From UBA1181 sp045639525 (GTDB lineage Bacteria; Bacteroidota; Bacteroidia; Bacteroidales; Paludibacteraceae), in contig JAZUDI010000010.1 in assembly GCA_045639525.1 (NCBI GenBank), forward strand, positions 1-64,000: a stretch of 64,000 nt of DNA, read 5' to 3'. Under the pieces are notes generated by a model, which did no database searches, was not told where the DNA came from, and was given only the letters and a program-made list of their open reading frames with translations. Of this stretch, positions 58,078 through 64,000 are shown one piece after another. The first letter of the stretch is position 1. Every line of letters starts with the position of its first letter. The position numbers and the translations under genes were made by a program.

Positions 58078-60252
58078 CTATTTGATCTCTATCTTGATAG
58101 CCTCCTCTTCGTTGGAAAGAATATATACGCCATGGTTGTAGCCTTGTCCCTTCAACTTCTCCACAGCGCTTTCGCCCTCGGCGATGACCACGCTACCCAA
58201 GATCTTTCCTGTAATATCCACAACCTTGAATGTGCCACTAGGCATATTGGCGGATACCTCCACCATTCCTGTAGGATCAGGATGCTCCGCCTCGAAGTTA
58301 ATCCAGTCAATGTTGGTGTAGTTGCCATCAATGTTGATACGCATCACATGCTTACCCTCCTCGATACGAGAGGTTGTTCCCTCCAATGTGTAGTAGGTAT
58401 CCCAGCTCGTACCCTTAGGGAGTAATACTTTGGAAACCACTTGATTGCCATCAATAGAGACACTGAAAGCGGAAATTTCACTACCGGAAGCCACTTTTGC
58501 CGTCCACTTGTAAGTGTCGGAGTTCTTCACATCCACGGTGTATTCCATCCACTCACCCTCATTGGTGTAACCGACCGCCAAGCCATCGTCACTCTTCACA
58601 ACATCGACGCCCTCGTTGGTACGGAAGGAACCATCTCCTTGGTTCTCGTCATCATTATCCTGATAAGCGACGCCGCTACCGCCCCAATCATACTCCTCCG
58701 CTTGGATCTTTCCTGGGATAGTGGCTGCTGTGCCATTGTAAGGCGTTTGTGGCACGTGAACCTTGACCGTCACAGAGGCCTTGCCCTCGTTGCCCTCGTT
58801 GTCTTTCGCCACAGCGACCATCTCGTAGGTTCCCTCTTTCACACCTTCCCAAGTATAGGTATATGGCGCACTGGTGGATTCACCCAATTTTGTGGTGCCA
58901 TTGTAGAAGGTGACAGATTGAATGGTTCCATCCTCGTCACTTGCCTCAGCGGTCAACTGAATGGATGCCGGAGCCTCCAAATCGTCTGTCGCGGTAGGCG
59001 AGGTGATCTTAACTACCGGAGTGCCCTTCTTCGCACCGCCAACCAATGTCACGACACTGCGAGCCTCCATGGTGATTTGGAACGAACCGTTGGAAGCGAT
59101 GTCCGACTCCTTCTTCACATTCTTCGAACCACTGGTCACATAACGCTCCCAACTTGCGATCTGAACACCTGGCACCGAAACGGTGAAGGTCTTGGCTGCA
59201 TCGTTGCTATTGACAATGACAATCACCACATTACCATCCTTCTTAAAGGCGGAGACATTGACATTGTTGGTTGGGTGTTGGGTCGCGTCCACACGAACGA
59301 AGCCCGGACGCACGAACTTTGAATAGTGGGAGAAACAGTAGCCACGCTTGGTGATGTTACCGTTATCCTTCATCAAACTGTAAGAACGACGAATGTACCA
59401 CCATACATAGGTCTGGAAATTTCCAACCACCACCGCATTGGTCATGTGGTCCGCCACCTGCAAAGCCTCTGGCCACAAATCCGCGTCGCTGGAACTATTC
59501 GGATAGTACACCTCGGTCATCCACAACTCCTTGCCGGCTCCCTTTTGTTGGAAAAGCGGATAGCTCATCTGGCTCACCTGCGTACCATAAAGGTGCGTAG
59601 CAAGAATATCCAAATTGGCAAGTGCCCTGTCGTTCTTCAAAATAGGGTCTGTAGTGTTCTTATTGTACTGGAACGCCTCTGGCGCCATCACTCTACATTT
59701 GATGTCTTGCGCATTGTTCGCCATAAAGGTAGCCATATCGTTAGGCTCCCACCATGTCCAGTCCGCACCATAATCCGGCTCGTTCTGGATAGACATCGCA
59801 TACAAAGGGACACCATTGTTCTTCATATAATCGATGAACTTATTCAGATGTTGCACATAAGCACCATACGAACTGCTCTTCAAACGCTTCGAGTTCTTAT
59901 ATGACTCACACATGTTCGAAGGGGGACTCCAAGGTGAGGCGAAGACGGTAACGCCCTTCTTCACCGCATATTGAGCGGTAGCGACCTCATTGGGCCATGC
60001 GCTCTCATTGGGATCGACATGGATACGGAGGACAGAGAGTCCCAATTGGTTATCGCCATTATCGAAAGCGGTCTTTCTTTGGCTCTCGGAGAGATCTTGG
60101 ATCCATCCGGGGAAGTTAATACCTCCGAATCCTTTGATCTCCTGATAGGTTTTGTTGACATTGACATTAATGGTCTGCGCTCCCGCCATCAAAGGCAAAA
60201 CCGCCATACAAGCCAAGGTCCATCTCTTCATTCCTTCTTTAAATAGTTTCAT
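58078..60252 (-). CDS. GH30 xylanase/glucuronoxylanase with Ig-like and CBM6 domains
   Basis: 724 residues with a signal peptide (ending in PLMAGAQ). The GH30 TIM barrel and side domain (residues about 25-415) carry acid/base Glu158 (SIQNEPDYGADWTWW) and nucleophile Glu247 (LWMTEVYYP). This matches GH30_8-type xylanases. A bacterial Ig-like domain (about 420-510, IQSVTFYNGTTKLGESTSAPYTYTW), a CBM6 (about 525-655, IQAEEYDWGGSGVAYQDNDDENQGDG) and a sorting-like tail (VYILSNEEEAIKIEIK) follow. It cuts xylan backbone. Confidence 0.93.
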   Translation of the reverse strand: MKLFKEGMKRWTLACMAVLPLMAGAQTINVNVNKTYQEIKGFGGINFPGWIQDLSESQRKTAFDNGDNQLGLSVLRIHVDPNESAWPNEVATAQYAVKKGVTVFASPWSPPSNMCESYKNSKRLKSSSYGAYVQHLNKFIDYMKNNGVPLYAMSIQNEPDYGADWTWWEPNDMATFMANNAQDIKCRVMAPEAFQYNKNTTDPILKNDRALANLDILATHLYGTQVSQMSYPLFQQKGAGKELWMTEVYYPNSSSDADLWPEALQVADHMTNAVVVGNFQTYVWWYIRRSYSLMKDNGNITKRGYCFSHYSKFVRPGFVRVDATQHPTNNVNVSAFKKDGNVVIVIVNSNDAAKTFTVSVPGVQIASWERYVTSGSKNVKKESDIASNGSFQITMEARSVVTLVGGAKKGTPVVKITSPTATDDLEAPASIQLTAEASDEDGTIQSVTFYNGTTKLGESTSAPYTYTWEGVKEGTYEMVAVAKDNEGNEGKASVTVKVHVPQTPYNGTAATIPGKIQAEEYDWGGSGVAYQDNDDENQGDGSFRTNEGVDVVKSDDGLAVGYTNEGEWMEYTVDVKNSDTYKWTAKVASGSEISAFSVSIDGNQVVSKVLLPKGTSWDTYYTLEGTTSRIEEGKHVMRINIDGNYTNIDWINFEAEHPDPTGMVEVSANMPSGTFKVVDITGKILGSVVIAEGESAVEKLKGQGYNHGVYILSNEEEAIKIEIK

Positions 60253-60352
60253 GTTAGTATGTGTTTTTCTTGATTCGGGTATATATGATATCTCCCCTCC
60301 TCCTGGTTATACAATAATCTACTTTTAGACGCCACAAATGCGTGTTGCTTAC

Positions 60353-60362
60353 GTTTGCAAAC
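60353..60362. promoter_or_regulatory. palindrome in the GH30/trpB divergent region
   Basis: GTTTGCAAAC, a 10-bp perfect palindrome, lies about 100 bp upstream of GH30 and 170 bp upstream of the trpB-like gene. It may be an operator half, but a site this short can occur by chance. Confidence 0.3.
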
Positions 60363-60529
60363 ATAGCGTTATATCCGCCAAACGGATAGAAAATTTCGTT
60401 CTTCCCATAGTAAAATTGTGTCAAAAGAGCCGTCCATATTGCGATTTAGGCGAAAAATCCTTTACTTTGTAGAAGGTAGAAGGAATGAAAAACCCTTTAA
60501 GGACCTGAGGAGTAATTAAATTTAATATA

Positions 60530-61897
60530 ATGGAAAAACAAAAAAGATTCTTTCTCACAGAGAATGAGATTCCAAGAGAGTGGTACAACATCGTGGCTGA
60601 CATGAAAAACAAGCCGCTTCCTATGTTGAACCCACAAACCAAGAAGCCTATCACAGTAGATGAGATGTGCGGACTCTTCAACCGCGCATGTTCAGAGCAA
60701 GAGTTGAACACCACCGACGCGTGGATCGAGATCCCGGAGGAGGTGCGCGACATGTACAAGAGCTACCGCTCTACCCCGCTTGTCAGAGCCTACGGTTTGG
60801 AGAAGGCATTGGACACGCCAGCCCACATCTACTTCAAGAATGAGAGCGTAAGCCCTGTGGGGTCCCACAAGTTGAACTCCGCATTAGCGCAAGCATATTA
60901 CTGTAAAAAGGAGGGCGTCACCAACATCACCACCGAAACAGGTGCTGGACAATGGGGTGCGGCTCTCTCCTACGCCGCCAAGGCATTCGGCCTTGAGTTG
61001 GCTGTATTCATGGTGAAGGTAAGTTACCACCAAAAGCCTTACCGTCGTTCCATCATGCAAACCTACGGTGCGCAAGTGGTGCCATCTCCAAGTATGTCAA
61101 CCCGCGCCGGTAAGGATATCTTGACCAAGAATCCAAACTACCAAGGTAGCTTGGCTACCGCCATCTCCGAGGCTGTGGAGTTGGCTATGCAAACCCCTAA
61201 CTGCAAATATGTGTTGGGTAGTGTGTTGAACCACGTGACCCTTCACCAGACCATCATCGGTTTGGAGGCAGAGAAGCAAATGGCTATGGCAGGCGAATAC
61301 CCAGATATCGTGATCGGTTGCTTCGGCGGTGGATCCAACTTCGGCGGTGTCTCCTTCCCATTCATGCGTCACAACCTCTTGGACGGAAAGAAGACCGAGT
61401 TCTTGGCTGCCGAGCCAGCATCTTGTCCTAAGTTGACCCGCGGTGTCTTCCAATACGATTTCGGTGATGAGGCTGGTTACACCCCAATGTTGCCTATGTA
61501 CACTTTGGGACACACCTTCGCACCTGCCCACATCCACGCCGGCGGTCTTCGTTACCACGGTGCGGGAACCATCGTAAGCCAATTGATCAAGGATGGTTTG
61601 ATGCGCGGTGTGGATATCCCACAACTCGAAACCTTCGAGGCCGCTACCCTATTCGCTAAGGCTGAGGGTATCATCCCTGCGCCAGAGTCTTCTCACGCGA
61701 TCGCTACCGCCATCCGTGAGGCGAAGAAGTGCAAGGAAGAGGGCAAGTCAAAGGTCATCCTTTTCAACTTGTCTGGACACGGTTTGATCGATATGACCGC
61801 TTACGACCAATACATCTCCGGCGACTTGACCAACTACGAATTGCCTGAGCAAGAGATCGCTGATAACGTAAGCAAATTGGAGAAGATCATCAAGTAA
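60530..61897 (+). CDS. tryptophan synthase beta-like PLP enzyme (TrpB2)
   Basis: 455 residues, longer than TrpB1 (about 400), as in the TrpB2 group. PLP lysine is Lys114 (GSHKLNSALAQAYY). The phosphate loop reads CFGGGSNFGGVS. It carries AGLRYHGAGT-like features (HAGGLRYHGAG) of TrpB2. It joins indole and serine to tryptophan, or acts on other serine-like substrates. No trpA is adjacent. Codon bias is moderately strong. Confidence 0.92.
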   Translation: MEKQKRFFLTENEIPREWYNIVADMKNKPLPMLNPQTKKPITVDEMCGLFNRACSEQELNTTDAWIEIPEEVRDMYKSYRSTPLVRAYGLEKALDTPAHIYFKNESVSPVGSHKLNSALAQAYYCKKEGVTNITTETGAGQWGAALSYAAKAFGLELAVFMVKVSYHQKPYRRSIMQTYGAQVVPSPSMSTRAGKDILTKNPNYQGSLATAISEAVELAMQTPNCKYVLGSVLNHVTLHQTIIGLEAEKQMAMAGEYPDIVIGCFGGGSNFGGVSFPFMRHNLLDGKKTEFLAAEPASCPKLTRGVFQYDFGDEAGYTPMLPMYTLGHTFAPAHIHAGGLRYHGAGTIVSQLIKDGLMRGVDIPQLETFEAATLFAKAEGIIPAPESSHAIATAIREAKKCKEEGKSKVILFNLSGHGLIDMTAYDQYISGDLTNYELPEQEIADNVSKLEKIIK

Positions 61898-61921
61898 GGG
61901 ATTTTCTAAATATACTTCAGA

Positions 61922-61951
61922 AAGGGCTGCCCGACGGGTGGCCCTATTTTG
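61922..61951 (+). terminator. rho-independent terminator of trpB2
   Basis: AGGGC (61923-61927) pairs with GCCCT (61941-61945) around an inner CCC-GA-CGGG hairpin, then TATTTT. Confidence 0.75.
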
Positions 61952-62013
61952 TTCAATCGAACCGAATGATTACTTTTGCGGATGAATTTTATTACCCTAT
62001 ATTTTTATGAATT

Positions 62014-62511
62014 ATGGAAATTAAAAACGAAACGATTCTGACTCATCAGCAGTTGGCTGAGATTGTGCTTCGAATGAAAAAAGTAAGGATACGCCAGTTT
62101 TTTGTAGCAGCAATTTTCCTTCTAAATACCACCTTATTTATTATGGATTGGATGAAAACTGAGGAAATCGACATGGGTTTGGCGTTTTTTCCGATACTAA
62201 TGCTTCTAATACTCATTCGTATCCCTATTCGACTACGTTCAACATATAAGGACATCACTGGCAACTCAGACTCCTCTTGGTCATATATCTTCAAGGATAC
62301 TGAATTGGAATGTACTAAAAACGATGGAAGGGTAAAAAACGACCAAGCAACTTATCTTTATGAATCCCTCTCTCGCTTGGAAATAAGGAAAGATTATATT
62401 ATCCTATACGTTTCAAAAGCAGAGTTTTTACCAATCGATAAAAAGGGGTTCTCCTCCGAAACCGAGATGAATGAGGTGATTTCCGTATTAAGAAGTAAAC
62501 TGAAAAATTAA
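62014..62511 (+). CDS. YcxB-like membrane protein
   Basis: 165 residues with two adjacent transmembrane helices (FFVAAIFLLNTTLFIMDW and GLAFFPILMLLILIRIPI) and a C-terminal pleckstrin-like part (DSSWSYIFKDTELECTKNDG ... LSRLEIRKDYIILYVSKAEFLPIDKKGF), the pattern of YcxB-like proteins. Function unknown. Confidence 0.75.
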   Translation: MEIKNETILTHQQLAEIVLRMKKVRIRQFFVAAIFLLNTTLFIMDWMKTEEIDMGLAFFPILMLLILIRIPIRLRSTYKDITGNSDSSWSYIFKDTELECTKNDGRVKNDQATYLYESLSRLEIRKDYIILYVSKAEFLPIDKKGFSSETEMNEVISVLRSKLKN

Positions 62512-62542
62512 GTCTTAACTCTCCACAAACGATCTACAAGTA

Positions 62543-63388
62543 TTATTTTTTCTTATCGCTCGTGATCACATCGATCTTTCCACCTCTCATCTTCTCTTTC
62601 ACCACCTTTCGGAAGTAGAAGCTATATCCTTTGATTTGACGAAGCGTCTGCATGGAGAAGAACTTTTGGGAGATAGGGCGTTGGTAGGAGTGGATAATGG
62701 AAACATAAGGCAGATAGACCGTCTTGTACCCTACAGTAGAGAGTCGGCGACAGAAATCAGCATCCTCCGGACCATAGAAAATACGGTCATCCAAGAAACC
62801 AACCTTCACCTGCGCCTTACGTCTGATCAACTGACAAGCGCCTATCACGAAATCGACCACCATAGGCTCATCGCCCTCTACCTGATGGGAAGGATAGAGC
62901 GTTTTATCGTAAGAATCCTGAAAAACCTTATAGCCAGATTGTTGCATCATATTGTGGATACCGCTCTTGATAATTCCCATACGGGTTGGAAACCGTTTGC
63001 TGCTGGCTTGCGGAAGGCCATCCTGGCCAATCAGTTTGCAGCCACAAACACCCACATCCGGATGGCTATCCATATAATCCACCATCGCATGGAAAGCCTC
63101 TGGGTTCATCACCGTATCGCTATCCAAAAATAGGACATACTCGCTAAGGGAGTTTACCAAACCCATATTTCTAGCGGCGGCCACACCTCGGTTGGTCGCG
63201 CAAGTAATCATTTTCACAGAGGGATATGAGTGCGTCAACGCGGCACGTGTACCATCCTTGGAGGCATTGTCAATGTACAAAATCTCCACGTCTGGATCGT
63301 TCATCAAGAACTCCAACGAAGCAAAATTCTTTTCCAAATAATGCCAAGAATTATGCCCAATCACGATAATTGATACCTTAGTTTTCAT
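62543..63388 (-). CDS. glycosyltransferase family 2
   Basis: 281 residues. GT-A fold: VSIIVIGHNSWHYLEKNFASLEFLM, VEILYIDNASKDGTR, ATNRGVAAARNMGL and the DxD motif in YVLFLDSDTVMNPEAF. The acceptor is unknown; the sequence resembles rhamnosyl- or mannosyl-transfer enzymes of surface polysaccharides (QLIRRKAQVKVGFLDDRIFYGPEDADFCRRL). Single gene with a long leader. Confidence 0.92.
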   Translation of the reverse strand: MKTKVSIIVIGHNSWHYLEKNFASLEFLMNDPDVEILYIDNASKDGTRAALTHSYPSVKMITCATNRGVAAARNMGLVNSLSEYVLFLDSDTVMNPEAFHAMVDYMDSHPDVGVCGCKLIGQDGLPQASSKRFPTRMGIIKSGIHNMMQQSGYKVFQDSYDKTLYPSHQVEGDEPMVVDFVIGACQLIRRKAQVKVGFLDDRIFYGPEDADFCRRLSTVGYKTVYLPYVSIIHSYQRPISQKFFSMQTLRQIKGYSFYFRKVVKEKMRGGKIDVITSDKKK

Positions 63389-63534
63389 ATTTTACACGCG
63401 CCAATGGCCACTAACAATCAGGAACATTAAACAATGGTTTATCACTTCCCCCCATTTCAATTAAACAATGTCAGTTTCAACAATGTCGTATCCCTTCGTT
63501 CCTCTTAAAAGGGCGGTTTATAAGCCAACAAGCA

Positions 63535-63542
63535 CAAATATA
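63535..63542 (-). promoter_or_regulatory. -7 box of the GT2 gene promoter
   Basis: On the minus strand TATATTTG lies 147 nt before the GT2 start. No -33 box is found at the right distance, so it is weak. Confidence 0.35.
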
Positions 63543-63673
63543 CGAATTTCTACCAACCGCCTTTACGAAAGTGAACATTTGCGGCACATTTCTTACCTAA
63601 TGTATATAAACATGCGCTATTATCTATTAACGCAAGGTGAATAGACGGCCCAACTATCAGTATGATTTACCTG

Positions 63674-64000
63674 TCATTTAGGTGTGTACTGCGAATAGTC
63701 GCTCTCCTTTGGCGCATAATCCATCGGATTCTCGGAACCCGGTGTCTTGGTAACCTTCACCACCTCCACCGTCTCGGCAGGATCCTTTTCCACCACCGCA
63801 ACGCTCGTGGTGCTCTTTCCATCCATGTTGGGATCAGTAGCTTGCGTTGGACGGCTCTTCTCCGCATAGGTATTGATCAGACTCACCAACTTGTCGGCAT
63901 TGCAAGAGCGGGCAGCGCCTTGGATCGTCACCAAATCGAACAGATACCACAAACCAAAACCTCCGAATGTGAACAACTTTAAGAGCGCCAACAAGGGCTC
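63674..64000 (-). CDS. TM2-domain protein, C-terminal part
   Basis: The frame is open to the right edge, so the 5-prime part is outside. The visible start EPLLALLKLFTFGGFGLWYLFDLVTIQGAARSCN is the second half of a TM2 domain (helical hairpin with the DLVxI tail). A soluble, low-complexity C-terminal tail (VAVVEKDPAETVEVVKVTKTPGSENPMDY) follows. Function unknown. Confidence 0.8.
   Translation of the reverse strand, partial: EPLLALLKLFTFGGFGLWYLFDLVTIQGAARSCNADKLVSLINTYAEKSRPTQATDPNMDGKSTTSVAVVEKDPAETVEVVKVTKTPGSENPMDYAPKESDYSQYTPK

Noticed and set aside
60353..60362. GTTTGCAAAC as a LacI-type operator for GH30
   Set aside because: Only one 10-bp palindrome, no LacI-family gene nearby; kept only as a low-confidence site.

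Overview
The window is a chromosomal segment of a Bacteroidales bacterium (phylum Bacteroidota), probably from a gut or rumen. The evidence is an alpha-2-macroglobulin/TamB/TamA-type envelope cluster, a TraR/DksA protein with a decayed zinc finger, DUF3822 and DUF4296 genes, ATP-type PEP carboxykinase, C-terminal sorting-like tails on secreted enzymes, promoters of the Bacteroidota type (-33 TTTG, -7 TAnnTTTG), and GH26/GH5 and GH30 plant-polysaccharide hydrolases. I cannot fix the genus. No rRNA, tRNA or CRISPR array was seen.

Layout. 1-457: end of an Rpn/PD-(D/E)XK transposase-like gene. 540-15494 (minus): envelope cluster of alpha-2-macroglobulin, TamA-like barrel, TamB, a lipoprotein, a barrel protein and a lipid kinase. 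15694-20721: folA, an lspA/dksA-like operon, recO, a LAS-type peptidase and a GNAT protein. 20906-23025: HU, a 29-residue ribosomal-type protein and RNase G. 23031-33063: a roughly 10 kb accessory island between the convergent rng and EamA genes. It holds three AAA+ ATPases, an EcoRI-type adenine methyltransferase, a DUF262-HNH nuclease, a structured RNA-like leader and a C10 protease. 33102-45279: core genes (EamA, TsaC/YciO type, thioesterase, pckA, rsmD-folB operon, RecD-like helicase, S41 protease, dCMP deaminase, rpsO, thyA). 45369-47081: a fourth ATPase module. 47132-52909: a GH26-GH5 enzyme and a divergent transmembrane AraC-type regulator. 52986-63388: four-helix protein, thioesterase, CapA, a second C10 protease, GH30 xylanase, TrpB2, YcxB-like protein and a GT2. 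63674-64000: end of a TM2 gene.

The strongest unexpected signal concerns the four AAA+/DUF4143-type ATPase genes. Each is preceded, right up to its promoter, by a short array of imperfect direct repeats with a period of exactly 33 bp. The repeat sequence differs completely between genes while period, copy number (about three) and position stay the same. Three of the four are closely bracketed by direct duplications of neighbouring 3-prime-end or terminator DNA (HNH-gene tail plus terminator; a 94 bp repeat; the GH26 terminator). The fourth follows a terminator that recurs 3.9 kb downstream. This looks like a family of small self-regulated ATPase cassettes that settle behind gene ends. Mobility and self-regulation are inference; the repeats are seen directly.

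Other metabolic links: dCMP deaminase and ThyA make dUMP and dTMP, FolA and FolB serve folate, and the GH26-GH5 and GH30 enzymes point to mannan and xylan use.
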